Assembly: GCA_963733915.1 (NCBI GenBank)
Contig: CAVTEP010000006.1
Coordinates: 372,001 to 436,000 of the forward strand
From: Sulfomarinibacter sp963733915
Lineage (GTDB): Bacteria; Acidobacteriota; Thermoanaerobaculia; Thermoanaerobaculales; Sulfomarinibacteraceae
Length of the DNA stretch: 64,000 nt
Direction of reading: 5' to 3'
Each line of letters begins with the position of its first letter. The first letter of the stretch is position 1. A program made the translations under genes and the position numbers. The notes under the pieces are model-generated. The model saw only the letters and a program-made list of their open reading frames with translations, had not been told where the DNA came from and did not search any database. This document shows positions 1 through 8,571 of this stretch, piece after piece.

Positions 1-192
1 ACCGATTCGGCTCAAAATCTTGTGCACCGGGCGTTCGCGCACCGAACAGGTGTTGAGGATCACGAGATCCGCGGTGCTTGCGCACCCGGCGGGTTTCATT
101 CCGCGCTCGCGCAGCTGACCCTCGATCAGCTCGCTGTCGTGCTGATTCATCTGGCAGCCCCAGGTTTCTATGAAATAGGATCTCGTTCGCAA
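1..192 (-). CDS. miaB: tRNA-2-methylthio-N6-dimethylallyladenosine synthase, N-terminal fragment
   Basis: Only the first 64 codons are present; the gene runs off the left edge. The translation reads FIETWGCQMNQHDSE and then NTCSVRE, the start of the methylthiotransferase (UPF0004) domain with the first two Cys ligands of the auxiliary [4Fe-4S] cluster. MiaB is a radical SAM enzyme that adds a methylthio group to i6A37 of tRNAs reading UNN codons. No ATG precedes the conserved FIETWGCQMN; the TTG at 192 follows a GGGTGA stretch and gives MRTRSYFIETW, so I take TTG as start. RimO, a second methylthiotransferase, lies at 20.3-21.7 kb, and the QMN signature here separates the two. Confidence 0.85.
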   Translation of the reverse strand, partial: MRTRSYFIETWGCQMNQHDSELIEGQLRERGMKPAGCASTADLVILNTCSVRERPVHKILSRIG

Positions 193-401
193 TTATCACC
201 CGCGCGCCGCGAGTGTACCCTCCCCTACCGCAACCTGCAAGCGACTCAACCGGGGCTCTGTTAACTTTCTTATTTACAATACGTTAACTGAGAACAGGAA
301 ATGAATCACCGTGATTGAACCCTGGGTGGAATTGGAGTTGGGATTCTTAGAATTCCGCGAGTCGACATCGACAATCGATGTACGTGCAGCCAGCTCGGTC
401 T
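193..401. other. intergenic region between miaB and a small exported protein gene
   Basis: This stretch has an AT-rich island around 258-290 with two GTTAAC sites, and short palindromes around 340-385 (GAATTC, GTCGAC, ATCGAT). It lies downstream of the minus-strand gene starting at 1076 and upstream of miaB. I see no coding potential and no clear terminator hairpin. Confidence 0.5.
212..240 (-). promoter_or_regulatory. possible sigma-70-type promoter for miaB
   Basis: On the minus strand a TTGCAG hexamer is separated by 17 bp from TACACT, about 20 bp upstream of the proposed TTG start of miaB. The spacing is right but the -35 matches consensus at only three positions. Weak evidence; no operator-like repeat is evident. 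Confidence 0.25.
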
Positions 402-1076
402 TCAGTCAATCACGAGCGTCGGCGTCGGGAATTTGACATCGGACGGCGGCTCCTCGATGCCGCGGAACCAACCCGGCTCGGCGCCGTCCTTGCGCGCGTC
501 CTCCCTGATCTGTTGCAGGTCGGCCTCGGCCTGTACGAGCTGTGTTCCGAGGGTATCGCGGCGATTCATCGCCTGGTCAAGCTGCGGTTTGATGACCGAG
601 TCGCGATACGCCGGATCGTCCCACGCGTAAAAGTCCCGCCACAGACCAGGGATCTCGTAGTCGAGGGTTTGTATCTGTCGTTTGATGTTGGCGATTCGCT
701 CGAGCTGAGACCTGTACTTCGCCTGCCAGAACAACATGCGCTCGTTTTTGGCCGACTCGTCCCGATCGAGTACCCTGACGTTCGTACCGCTGTGCGCGGG
801 GCGCCCCGTCTGGGTTCCGGGATTGGCCGTTGTCAGCCCGCCCTTCGCGGCATAGTCGGAGAGGTTTTCGTTGCTGATGACGATGCCCTTGCCATTTTCA
901 TTGTCGCCTCCCTTCAGCTCCTTGTTCTTGGCGATCTCGGTGAGCGATTGGCCACCAGCTGGACGCGGCGTGGGGGTCGGGGTGGGTTCGGCGGCGGCCA
1001 AGGCCATGGGTGCGCCAAACACCAGCGCCGCGGTCAATGCCGCGAACGGAATCACCAGGAAACTCTTGGTCGGCAT
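402..1076 (-). CDS. hypothetical exported protein with coiled-coil region
   Basis: A 224-residue protein of unknown function. Residues 1-28 form a clear signal peptide: a basic start MPTKSF, a hydrophobic core, then an AAA-type cleavage site. Next comes a Pro/Thr-rich linker (PTPTPTPRP), a Gly/Asn-rich low-complexity stretch, and from about residue 105 a charged helical region (MLFWQAKYRSQLERIANIK) likely to be coiled coil. A conserved-looking WRDFYAWDDPAYRD patch follows. It should act in the periplasm or envelope. It lies downstream of the PTS cluster on the same strand but 72 bp from the cupin gene, so co-transcription is possible but not shown. Confidence 0.75.
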   Translation of the reverse strand: MPTKSFLVIPFAALTAALVFGAPMALAAAEPTPTPTPRPAGGQSLTEIAKNKELKGGDNENGKGIVISNENLSDYAAKGGLTTANPGTQTGRPAHSGTNVRVLDRDESAKNERMLFWQAKYRSQLERIANIKRQIQTLDYEIPGLWRDFYAWDDPAYRDSVIKPQLDQAMNRRDTLGTQLVQAEADLQQIREDARKDGAEPGWFRGIEEPPSDVKFPTPTLVID

Positions 1077-1148
1077 CGGAACACCTCTCTATTAGTATAC
1101 GTCGTTGGTTCCCAAGACGTTACTTCGATCGTGGTGACCCGACCCGGG

Positions 1149-1532
1149 TCAAGCTTCGCTCGTCCCCTCGCGCCCATACCGGTCCTCGAGCCGGACGACG
1201 TCGTCGAGGTGGTTTGTCGAGACCTCCAGGAGGCTGCAGTCGGTCGTCGCCACCATGCGGTGGAGAGTCCCGGGCTCGATGTGAAAGACGTCACCCGCGG
1301 TGAGTTGATGCGTCGCGAGATGATCGATGTCAGCGCCGGCAACGAGCTCGAGATCGCCCTCGAGAACCCGAAGCGTCTCGATCTTGACCTCGTGGTACTG
1401 GAGGCTGAGGGCTTCGCCCTGACGAACAAACAGGATCTTGCCGACATATTGAGGGGTCTCGGCGAAAATCTCCTCGTGGCCCCACGGCTTTCCCACCCTT
1501 CGCGCGCGCCGGATCAATTTGCCATCCACCAT
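1149..1532 (-). CDS. mannose-6-phosphate isomerase-type cupin protein
   Basis: A 127-residue single cupin domain. GKPWGHEEIF near the N-terminus, then metal-site motifs around LQYHEVKIETLRVLEGDLEL and AGDVFHIEPGTLHRM, match the cupin domain at the C-terminus of type II mannose-6-phosphate isomerase/mannose-1-phosphate guanylyltransferase. It could isomerise or bind a phosphosugar. The ATG at 1532 gives exactly the domain. It follows ptsI by 17 bp and is probably the last gene of the PTS operon, which suggests a sugar-phosphate-linked role, but its substrate cannot be told from sequence. Confidence 0.8.
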   Translation of the reverse strand: MVDGKLIRRARRVGKPWGHEEIFAETPQYVGKILFVRQGEALSLQYHEVKIETLRVLEGDLELVAGADIDHLATHQLTAGDVFHIEPGTLHRMVATTDCSLLEVSTNHLDDVVRLEDRYGREGTSEA

Positions 1533-1549
1533 CGATGCACTCCACGATC

Positions 1550-3313
1550 CTAGACCTGGATCTTCGTTTTCGCCAACAGAAATGCGAGGCGTTCGAGGAG
1601 ATACTCCTCGACCTCCCGCGCCGTGACCATCTTGGCCGTCTTGCGTGCGATCTGGGTCGCCTCGCGGAACGAGAGCTGGCGGATCAAGGCGCGCACCACC
1701 GGGACCGCCTGCGGGTTCATGCTGAAACGCCGCAGCCCGAGGCCGACCAGCACCGGCACCATCAGGGGATCGGCCGCCATCTCGCCACACATCGAAACCT
1801 CGGTCGATTCCACCTCGCCGGCCGCAATCACGTCGGCAATCAGCCGCAGGACCGCGGGACTCGTGGGTTTGTAGAGATTGGCCACCAGGTCGTTGGATCG
1901 ATCGACTGCCAGGGAATATTGAATGAGGTCGTTGGTGCCGATGGACATAAAATCGACTTCGCGCGCCAATTCGTGCGCCATGATCGCCGCCGACGGTACC
2001 TCGATCATGACGCCCAACGGAACCAGATCGTGGACCTGGTGACCTTCTGAGCGCAGGTCGTTGGTGATCTCGCGGACCAGAAGGCGAGCGATTCGAAGCT
2101 CCTCGATCCCGCTGATCAGTGGAAACATGATGCGCAGCCGACCCTGCTCGAAGATGCCGGCGGTCCGCAGCAACGCCCGCAACTGAGTGCGGAAGAACTC
2201 GGGCTGTGAAAAGCACAGGCGAATGCCGCGGAGCCCGAGCACCGGGTTGGCCTCGGAGCCGCCTATGATCTCGCGAGCGAGCTTGCGTCCACCGAGGTCG
2301 AAAGTGCGGATGGTGACCGGGCGGGGCTCCATAGCCGACACCATTTCTGAATACACCGCGACGTGCTCCTCTTCGGACGGCAGGGCCGGGCTCATCTTCA
2401 TGTACAGGAACTCGGATCGATAGAGCCCGATTCCGGTGACGTTCCAGGTGAGGGCCTGGTCGATCTCGGCCGGAAGGTCGATGTTGGCCAACAGCTCGAT
2501 GCTCCGTCCGTCGCGAGTGGCGGTCGGCATTGATCGCATCTGGAGCAGGGTCGCTTGTTGCGCGCGGTACTCACTTTGGCGCGACTCGTACTCGCTGTGC
2601 TCGGCCGGGTTGGGGTCGAAGATGATCTTTCCTTCGAAGGCGTCGAGCGCGATCCTGCGCGAGCGCTTCGCCTCTTCGCAGGCGCCGTGTGCGCCGACGA
2701 TGACAGGAATTCCGAGAGAGCGCGCGATGATGGTGGTGTGCGACGTCGGCCCTCCCATTTCGAGAGCGAAACCGAGCATTTTGTCCAGTGGCAGCTGAAC
2801 GGCGGTGGAGGGCGGCAAGTCGTCCGCCACCAGGATTACCGGTCGATCGAGCTTTCCCAGTTGGCCGAGGTCGAGACCGTGAAGCGCGTGGAATACCTGG
2901 GTGGCGACGTCAAGCACGTCGAGCTTGCGGTCCGCAAGGTACTCGTCCGGAAGCGCTTCGAAACGCGAAATGATCTGCTCCAGAACCTGATCGATCGCCC
3001 AACCCGCGTTCACAGCCTCGTCGCAGATCACCTTCTCGACCGGTTCGATGAATGATGGATCGGACGCGATGAGCATGTGGGCTTCGAAGATCGCGGCGTA
3101 CTCCTCCCCCATCTGTTTGGCCGCGCGGTCCCGGTTTTCCCGGATGTTTTCAACGGTTGTGGCCACCGCGCTGCGAAAGCGCTCGACCTCCGCCTCCACC
3201 TTGTCTGGCGGAATGGTGATGCGGAGGGTCGAGATCGTCCGGGATTCGTGCACCACCGGCTCGCCGATGGCGATGCCCGGGCTCACCCCGAGTCCTCTCA
3301 GGGTCTGGCTCAC
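1550..3313 (-). CDS. ptsI: phosphoenolpyruvate-protein phosphotransferase (PTS enzyme I)
   Basis: A 587-residue cytoplasmic enzyme that takes phosphate from PEP and passes it to HPr. The N-terminal HPr-binding part is followed by the swivelling domain with GGPTSHTTIIARS, in which the phosphorylated His is about residue 192. The C-terminal TIM barrel has the PEP site (GLYRSEFLYM, MFPLISGIEELR, FMSIGTNDLIQY and SMCGEMAADP). Length is normal for EI. It overlaps ptsH by 4 nt (ATGA), so the two are translationally coupled. No sugar permease (EIIB/EIIC) is encoded nearby, so this EI probably feeds a regulatory phosphorelay (PtsN, the Man-type EIIA and HPr kinase). Confidence 0.97.
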   Translation of the reverse strand: MSQTLRGLGVSPGIAIGEPVVHESRTISTLRITIPPDKVEAEVERFRSAVATTVENIRENRDRAAKQMGEEYAAIFEAHMLIASDPSFIEPVEKVICDEAVNAGWAIDQVLEQIISRFEALPDEYLADRKLDVLDVATQVFHALHGLDLGQLGKLDRPVILVADDLPPSTAVQLPLDKMLGFALEMGGPTSHTTIIARSLGIPVIVGAHGACEEAKRSRRIALDAFEGKIIFDPNPAEHSEYESRQSEYRAQQATLLQMRSMPTATRDGRSIELLANIDLPAEIDQALTWNVTGIGLYRSEFLYMKMSPALPSEEEHVAVYSEMVSAMEPRPVTIRTFDLGGRKLAREIIGGSEANPVLGLRGIRLCFSQPEFFRTQLRALLRTAGIFEQGRLRIMFPLISGIEELRIARLLVREITNDLRSEGHQVHDLVPLGVMIEVPSAAIMAHELAREVDFMSIGTNDLIQYSLAVDRSNDLVANLYKPTSPAVLRLIADVIAAGEVESTEVSMCGEMAADPLMVPVLVGLGLRRFSMNPQAVPVVRALIRQLSFREATQIARKTAKMVTAREVEEYLLERLAFLLAKTKIQV

Positions 3314-3588
3314 TGGCCTTCTCCGAACTTGTCGGCGAAGAGTTCAACGATTGCCTGTACCGCCGCCTCCTCATCCACGCCCTCCGCGCGAACATTGAGT
3401 GGTGTCCCTTTGGTTGCGGCGAGGGTCAGAATACCAAGGATCGATTTGGCGTTGACCTCCTCGTGATCGGTGCCGACGAATATCTGGGACTGAAACACGC
3501 TGGCTGTGTGCACGAGCTTTGCGGCTGCCCTGGCATGGAGCCCGAGCTTGTTTGTGATCATCACCTGCTGCTGGGTCATGAGGTTCAC
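3310..3588 (-). CDS. ptsH: HPr phosphocarrier protein
   Basis: A 92-residue HPr. The EI-phosphorylated His lies in NKLGLHARAA; the usual Pro after HAR is replaced by Ala. The regulatory Ser lies in VNAKSILGILTLAA, the site used by HPr kinase/phosphorylase, which is encoded 1.4 kb upstream in the same cluster. HPr here can therefore carry phosphate from EI to the EIIA proteins and also be Ser-phosphorylated. The N-terminus is a few residues longer than typical (MNLMTQQQVM), so an internal ATG may be used. It overlaps ptsI by 4 nt. Confidence 0.95.
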   Translation of the reverse strand: MNLMTQQQVMITNKLGLHARAAAKLVHTASVFQSQIFVGTDHEEVNAKSILGILTLAATKGTPLNVRAEGVDEEAAVQAIVELFADKFGEGQ

Positions 3589-3677
3589 TCCTCGAACAAG
3601 AACCGTAGATTGCGCGGGGCTTTTCGATCAACGCGGGATCGACCCCTCTATTGTAGCGACTGATTGTGGTGCCGCGG

Positions 3678-4094
3678 TCAGCCCGTCGCCCTGGCGCGCA
3701 GAAACTCGCTCGCGACGCGGATGCTCTTCTGCCCGGCCGCGGTGAGGCCGGTTGCCAGCTCGTGAAGGTTCAAAACTCGCCCCTGGAGCGAACCCAGCTT
3801 GACCAGCATCGGAAGGTTGACGCCGGTGACGATTTCGACCTTTTCGGGCTCGAGAAAAGCGAGCGCGAGGTTGGTGGCCGTGCCCCCGAACATGTCGGTG
3901 AGGATCAGTGTGCCCTCGCCCTGGTCGAGCTCACGCAGCTGCCTCTTGAGCGTTTTTGACGCCTCGTCAGAGTCCACGTCCCAGGGCAACGACATGGCGG
4001 CCGCGTGCCCGGTGAGACTCGGGTCGATTGTCTCTGCGGCCTGCAGCAACTCGGTCGCGAGATTGCCGTGGGTCAGGACGAGGACGGGTATCAT
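3678..4094 (-). CDS. mannose-family PTS EIIA domain protein
   Basis: A 138-residue stand-alone EIIA of the mannose/fructose/sorbose (EIIA-Man) fold. The start MIPVLVLTHGNLA places the phosphorylatable His at residue 9, and LILTDMFGGTATNLAL is the second hallmark motif. In permease-type systems it would hand phosphate to EIIB, but no EIIB or EIIC is in the cluster, so a regulatory role is likely, as proposed for similar orphan EIIA-Man proteins in deltaproteobacteria. It overlaps rapZ by 4 nt (ATGA) and lies 89 bp before ptsH. Confidence 0.92.
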   Translation of the reverse strand: MIPVLVLTHGNLATELLQAAETIDPSLTGHAAAMSLPWDVDSDEASKTLKRQLRELDQGEGTLILTDMFGGTATNLALAFLEPEKVEIVTGVNLPMLVKLGSLQGRVLNLHELATGLTAAGQKSIRVASEFLRARATG

Positions 4095-4969
4095 GAGAAC
4101 CTCCAGCGATCCTTGTCACGGTGGTGAACCACCACCTCGTGACCTTTTTCCTTCAGCGCCTGCGCCACCCGATCGGCCACGTACACCGATCGGTGCCGCC
4201 CTCCCGTACATCCGAACGCGATGCCGAGATGGGTCTTGAGCTCTTCGGCGTACTTCGGCAAGAGGTAAGATATCAGGTTCAGAATTCGATCGACCGATTC
4301 ATCCACCTCTGCAAAACCTCCGAGCCAGGCCGAGACCTTTGGGTCGTCGCCCGGAAACGAACGCAGTTCCTCCTCGAAAAATGGATTTGGAAGAAATCGT
4401 ACGTCAAAGACCAGGCTTGCAGTTGCAGGAACGCCCTGCTGGTAGGAGAAACTCTGGATCTCGAGGGTCAACGGCGGGCCGTCACCGTCGCCCGCTGCGA
4501 GCGCCAGCACCTGTCGCCTCAGGTCGTGAGGCGACAGCCCGGTGGTTTCGAAAATGATATCGGCGAGGTTGCGAACCTCCTCGAGCGAAGCCCGCTCCTC
4601 GGCAATCGCCTGCTCGAGGCTGAGCTCGCGCAGCGGGTGTGGGCGCCGGGCGACAGAAAAACGGCGCAGCAGAACCTCGGGCGAGGCCTCGACAAAGATC
4701 AGCCGCAGGCCGCCATATTTCGCTTTGAGCTCGCGGAAAGAGTCGGGAAAAAGCTGGATCATGCCGCGGGTGCGGACGTCGAGTACCACGACGAGCCGGC
4801 CCATCTCCCCTTCCGTGCGATCGAACAAGAGGGGCACAAGCTCCAATGGGATGTTGTCGACGCACACGTAACCGATGTCCTCGAGGCTGCGGCTGAGGAC
4901 CGACTTCCCAGCTCCCGAGAGACCTGTAATGACAAAGGGTCCGGCAAAAACCGGTTTAGTCTTCGTCAT
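4091..4969 (-). CDS. rapZ: RapZ/YvcJ-family nucleotide-binding protein
   Basis: About 292 residues. An N-terminal P-loop (TGLSGAGKS) and a C-terminal domain with FGCTGGRHRSVYVA define the RapZ family. In E. coli RapZ is the RNA-binding adaptor that delivers the GlmZ sRNA to RNase E and senses glucosamine-6-phosphate; in Gram-positives YvcJ binds nucleotides. I choose the ATG at 4969 because it follows an AGGGTG Shine-Dalgarno; an upstream GTG at 4978 is also possible. It overlaps the end of hprK by about 14 nt. The rpoN-hpf-ptsN-rapZ order is the same as in proteobacteria. The window also contains a candidate sigma-54-dependent sRNA near 36.9 kb, but a link to RapZ is only a suggestion. Confidence 0.94.
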   Translation of the reverse strand: MTKTKPVFAGPFVITGLSGAGKSVLSRSLEDIGYVCVDNIPLELVPLLFDRTEGEMGRLVVVLDVRTRGMIQLFPDSFRELKAKYGGLRLIFVEASPEVLLRRFSVARRPHPLRELSLEQAIAEERASLEEVRNLADIIFETTGLSPHDLRRQVLALAAGDGDGPPLTLEIQSFSYQQGVPATASLVFDVRFLPNPFFEEELRSFPGDDPKVSAWLGGFAEVDESVDRILNLISYLLPKYAEELKTHLGIAFGCTGGRHRSVYVADRVAQALKEKGHEVVVHHRDKDRWRFS

Positions 4970-5948
4970 CAATCGCACCCTGGGCGATGAGGTTTACATT
5001 CTCGAGAAACCCTCGTTCGTCTTCGATCCCGCGTTGCGCCAGCAGGCACTTGCGGACCGCGGTTTCGACCATGATCGCGAGATCGCGGCCCGGCGCCACG
5101 ACCATGGTGTACTTCGGGATTTCCACCCCGAGGATTTCCTCGGTTGACGTCCATGCACTGGGGCGCTCCATCATCTGCTCACGCCACCTCTGCTCCATTT
5201 CACGCGACTCGGGGGTGAGCTTGGTGAGCTGAATAACCAGCGACATTGCCACCGATGGAGAGGTTGCCGTCATTCCGAAGTGTTTGCGGACATCGATGAT
5301 ACCGACGCCCCGTAGCTCGAGGTAATGCTCGAGAAGCTCGTGCGGGCTGCCGAGAAGACCGCGGTGGTGGATGCGCCGGACAACCACAGTGTCGTCAGCA
5401 ACCAGGCGGTGCCCCCGGTAAACGAGCTCCAGAGCACATTCGCTCTTGCCGATTCCAGGGTCGCCGATAATCAGCGTGCCGAGCGAGAACACGTCGAGCA
5501 GGACGCCGTGGACCTGGATCCTCGGAGCGAGTACGTCCTCGAGAAAATCGGAGATGATCTCGATGGCCTCGGAGGTCTTGGCGGGCGTCACCAACACCGG
5601 GACAGCGGCCGCGTCTGCCGCGGCCAGGACCGCGCTCGGCGGGCGCGCGCCCTTGGTCGACACCACACACGGCACGTCGAGCTCCATCAGGCACTTCAGC
5701 CGCTTTTCCGCTTCCGGTTCTGAAAAGGTCCTCAGGAATTCGTACTCCGACTCGCCGAGGATCTGCAGCCGTCCCGGTTTGACATACGGAAGATAGCCGG
5801 CGAGAGCGAGGCCCGGCTTCTGGATCCTGGGGTTCGAGATTCGGAGCTCGCCAAGCCCGGCGGCGCCCGCCACGACCTCGAACTTGAGCGGAGCGAGCTG
5901 GTGTTCGGTCAGCAGACGTTCGACCGGGATCGCCTCGACGATGGTCAA
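4956..5948 (-). CDS. hprK: HPr(Ser) kinase/phosphorylase
   Basis: A 330-residue bifunctional enzyme that phosphorylates and dephosphorylates the regulatory Ser of HPr. It has an N-terminal DRTGG-like domain and a C-terminal kinase domain. The P-loop reads GDPGIGKSE, where many homologues have GxSGxGKSE, followed by the ADDTV segment. The HprK signature LELRGVGIIDV is present. Length is close to the family norm (310-330). It sits between ptsN and rapZ and overlaps both neighbours by a few nt, so this is a compact operon. HPr kinase together with PtsN and an orphan Man-type EIIA suggests a signalling PTS. Confidence 0.96.
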   Translation of the reverse strand: MTIVEAIPVERLLTEHQLAPLKFEVVAGAAGLGELRISNPRIQKPGLALAGYLPYVKPGRLQILGESEYEFLRTFSEPEAEKRLKCLMELDVPCVVSTKGARPPSAVLAAADAAAVPVLVTPAKTSEAIEIISDFLEDVLAPRIQVHGVLLDVFSLGTLIIGDPGIGKSECALELVYRGHRLVADDTVVVRRIHHRGLLGSPHELLEHYLELRGVGIIDVRKHFGMTATSPSVAMSLVIQLTKLTPESREMEQRWREQMMERPSAWTSTEEILGVEIPKYTMVVAPGRDLAIMVETAVRKCLLAQRGIEDERGFLENVNLIAQGAIDDED

Positions 5949-6409
5949 AGACCCTCCTCCTCCGCCACACGGCAGATCCTCGAGACCACGTCCTCGGCGT
6001 CCACAGCCGAAAGCAGCTCGGCTCTCAGTTCGTGGCGCTTGAGCACCCTCGCGATCTGTGACAGGACCTGGAGGTGAGCGGCCGGTTGGTCGGGCGGAGA
6101 CAACACGACGAACACAAAGCTCACCAGATCATCGGGTGTGCCCCCAAAAGCGACGCCGCCACTGAAGCGCGCGATCGCAATCGCGATCTGCTTCAGACCC
6201 TGGATTTTGCAGTGCGGGATCGCAAAACCCTCGCCGACCGAAGTGGATCCCAGACCCTCGCGTTCGAGAAGAGCTTCGACGACTTTTTCAGAATCGAGGC
6301 CGAGTTCGGGAGCAAAGCGTTCGGTCACAGTCGCCAATGCCGATTCCACATCGGTGGCCGTGAGCTCGAGGTAAACGTTTTTGGGCCCGATGAGCTTGTG
6401 GATCTTCAT
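5945..6409 (-). CDS. ptsN: PTS nitrogen-regulatory-type EIIA (PtsN-like)
   Basis: A 154-residue fructose/nitrogen-type EIIA domain. The phosphorylatable His is about residue 66 in GFAIPHCKI, followed by the usual AIAIARFSGG and FVVLSPPDQPAAHLQVL segments. Next to rpoN and hpf it is the typical PTS-Ntr output protein that regulates transporters and kinases by protein contact. The start codon shares one base with the hpf stop (TGATG) and the stop overlaps hprK by 4 nt, so translation is coupled on both sides. Confidence 0.94.
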   Translation of the reverse strand: MKIHKLIGPKNVYLELTATDVESALATVTERFAPELGLDSEKVVEALLEREGLGSTSVGEGFAIPHCKIQGLKQIAIAIARFSGGVAFGGTPDDLVSFVFVVLSPPDQPAAHLQVLSQIARVLKRHELRAELLSAVDAEDVVSRICRVAEEEGL

Positions 6410-6957
6410 CAGAATTCAGGTGTAATCAACCCAAGGTTTTTGTCCCGTCTGCGGTAGATCACGTTGACCCGATCGTTGGAGGAATTCCGAAATACCAGGA
6501 AATCGTCGCCCGATTTATCGAGCTGCATGACCGCCTCTTCGATCGACATCGGTTTGATCGAAATGCTGCTGCGTTCGACGATGCGGGGCTCGCCCGCTCC
6601 AATCGACTCGTGCTCGAGGACGTCGACCGTCCATCCACGATCGACCTTGGCCTCGGAGCCGGCCCGTTGTTTGTGGTCCTTCAATCGCGTCTTGGCCCGT
6701 CGCGCCTGGATCTCGAGCTTGTCCACCGCCTCCTGGATGGCTGACGTGACTTCCTTATTCTGTGCGGTCGACTGGACCGCGAAATCCTTGCCTCTCACAG
6801 CCAGGTCGGCGACGTAAAGATGGCGTTCCTGCGAGATCTCGACGCGGACGTCGATGATGTCGTTGAAGAACTTCTTGATCTTCGCCAGTTTCTTCTCGGC
6901 GACCTGCCGCGACTGCTCGGTAAGATCAACCTTGCGGGCCACGTACTCGATTTTCAT
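6409..6957 (-). CDS. hpf: long-form ribosome hibernation promoting factor
   Basis: 182 residues, which is the long HPF form. The N-terminal S30AE/YfiA domain (residues 1 to about 100) binds the 30S decoding centre, and a C-terminal dimerisation domain (EEAVMQLDKSGDDFLVFRNS, then VIYRRRDKNLGLI) pairs 70S ribosomes into inactive 100S particles. It lies 10 bp after rpoN, the usual place for hpf, and shares one base with ptsN. Confidence 0.95.
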   Translation of the reverse strand: MKIEYVARKVDLTEQSRQVAEKKLAKIKKFFNDIIDVRVEISQERHLYVADLAVRGKDFAVQSTAQNKEVTSAIQEAVDKLEIQARRAKTRLKDHKQRAGSEAKVDRGWTVDVLEHESIGAGEPRIVERSSISIKPMSIEEAVMQLDKSGDDFLVFRNSSNDRVNVIYRRRDKNLGLITPEF

Positions 6958-6967
6958 GTTTCTCTCC

Positions 6968-8485
6968 CTAGAACGCTTTTTTTCGCTTGTCGGAGGATGG
7001 AATCAGCATCTCCTCACGGTACTTCGCAACCGTGCGACGCGCGAGTCGAATTCCCTCCTTTTGCAGCATGCGCATGATCTTCGAGTCCGACATGGGACGC
7101 GACGGGTCCTCGGCCTCGACGAGCTTGCGGATTCTCTCCTTGACTACCATCGACGACACGTTTTCGCCGCGGGCGGAATCGACGCCCGAGTGGAAAAAGT
7201 ATTTCATCGGAAACAGCCCTCGGGGCGTGTACATGTACTTGTTGCTGACGACCCGCGAGATGGTCGACTCGTGCATGCCGATGTCTTCGGCGACCTGGCG
7301 AAGAACCATCGGCCTCAGATGCTCGATCCCATGCTCGAGAAAGTCTTCCTGAAAACTGACAATGCTCCGCGCCACCTTGTAGATCGTCCGTTGGCGCTGG
7401 TCGATGCTCTTCATCAGCCACATCGCCGAACGCATTTTGTCACGGAGATACTCGCTGGCCTGTGGGTCGAGGCGCTTCCCTTCGAGCATGCGTTGATACC
7501 TGGAGTTGATCCGGAGTTTCGGCAGCCCATCGTCGTTGAGGGTGATCGTGTACTCTTCTTCGACCCTGCGCACATAGACGTCGGGCTCGATGTACTGGTT
7601 GTCGTCCTGCTGGAACCTCCTGCCCGGCTTTGTTTCCAGACCGTGGATCACATCCAATACCGGCTTGAGTTCGGCCAACTCTGCGAATCCCAGACTCGCC
7701 GCCAACGCTTCCCAACGTTGGTGCAGTAGATCGTCCCAGTTCTCAGTGACCGCGAGCTGCGCACAACGAAGGACCTCTTCGTCATCGGTCCCAGCAGCAT
7801 CGATCATCAGGAATTCGATCTGCGCACCGAGGCATTCCCGGAGGTCGGCGGCGGCGATACCCGGTGGATCGAGAGAGCGCACCACTTCGAGCGCCGCGGT
7901 CGCGGTCGGCTCGCTGCATTCAGTGCCTTCGATGATCTCGTCGAGAGTCGCCCGCAGGAAACCGTCGCCGTCGAGATTGCCGACGATATACTCGCAGACC
8001 TCGAGGATCTCCGGATTGCAGTCGATGAGATGAAGCTGCCACAACAGGTAGTCGTACAGACCGGCAGCGGGCGACACCACGTTTTCGAGACGGTTGTCCT
8101 GTTCCAGCGACGAGGTCGCCATCGATGGGCCTTCCGAACGTCCGTCACCGAGATAGTCCGCGAAGAACGCCTCAACGTCGATGTCGGCGTAGGTCTCCTC
8201 GGCCGACGGTAATGGGTCGTCGACGGCACCGGCTTCCTCGGGTCCTTCCTCGACCGCGGGTTCTTCCGCAACGGCAGGGGTCGTCTCGGTCCCCTGCTCA
8301 TCCTCGGCAGCGGCTTCGTCGGGGGGTTCCTCCACATCGAGAACCGGATTCTCCAGGATTTCTTGAGCGAGCGTTTCCTCGAGCTCGAGACGGGAAAGCT
8401 GAAGCAACTTGATCGCCTGCTGCAACGACGGCGTCATGACCAGCCGCTGCGCGAGCTTCAGTCCGAGTTTTTGTTCGAGTGCCAT
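6968..8485 (-). CDS. rpoN: RNA polymerase sigma-54 factor
   Basis: 505 residues. The N-terminal Gln/Leu-rich region I (LAQRLVMTPSLQQAIKLLQL) contacts activators and core polymerase. An acidic region II follows (many Glu/Asp/Ala, about residues 55-100), then the core-binding domain, a helix-turn-helix, and the RpoN box ARRTVAKYRE near the C-terminus, which reads the -24 element. The order lptB-rpoN-hpf-ptsN is the same as in proteobacteria. It makes the sigma-54 promoter at 36870 and the activator gene at 37-40.9 kb functionally plausible. An 86-bp gap separates it from lptB upstream. Confidence 0.97.
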   Translation of the reverse strand: MALEQKLGLKLAQRLVMTPSLQQAIKLLQLSRLELEETLAQEILENPVLDVEEPPDEAAAEDEQGTETTPAVAEEPAVEEGPEEAGAVDDPLPSAEETYADIDVEAFFADYLGDGRSEGPSMATSSLEQDNRLENVVSPAAGLYDYLLWQLHLIDCNPEILEVCEYIVGNLDGDGFLRATLDEIIEGTECSEPTATAALEVVRSLDPPGIAAADLRECLGAQIEFLMIDAAGTDDEEVLRCAQLAVTENWDDLLHQRWEALAASLGFAELAELKPVLDVIHGLETKPGRRFQQDDNQYIEPDVYVRRVEEEYTITLNDDGLPKLRINSRYQRMLEGKRLDPQASEYLRDKMRSAMWLMKSIDQRQRTIYKVARSIVSFQEDFLEHGIEHLRPMVLRQVAEDIGMHESTISRVVSNKYMYTPRGLFPMKYFFHSGVDSARGENVSSMVVKERIRKLVEAEDPSRPMSDSKIMRMLQKEGIRLARRTVAKYREEMLIPSSDKRKKAF

Positions 8486-8571
8486 GCTTCAGTCGGATCC
8501 TCAACTCCAGCCGTCCGTTCCGAGATCACCTCAGCCCTGCCGATCGACCTACCCCAGAACCACGGAGAGGC

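Noticed and set aside
4956..5948. Inactive HPr kinase because of P for S in the P-loop (GDPGIGKSE)
   Set aside because: The Lys, Ser and second signature motif are intact, so a substitution at that position is not enough to call it inactive.
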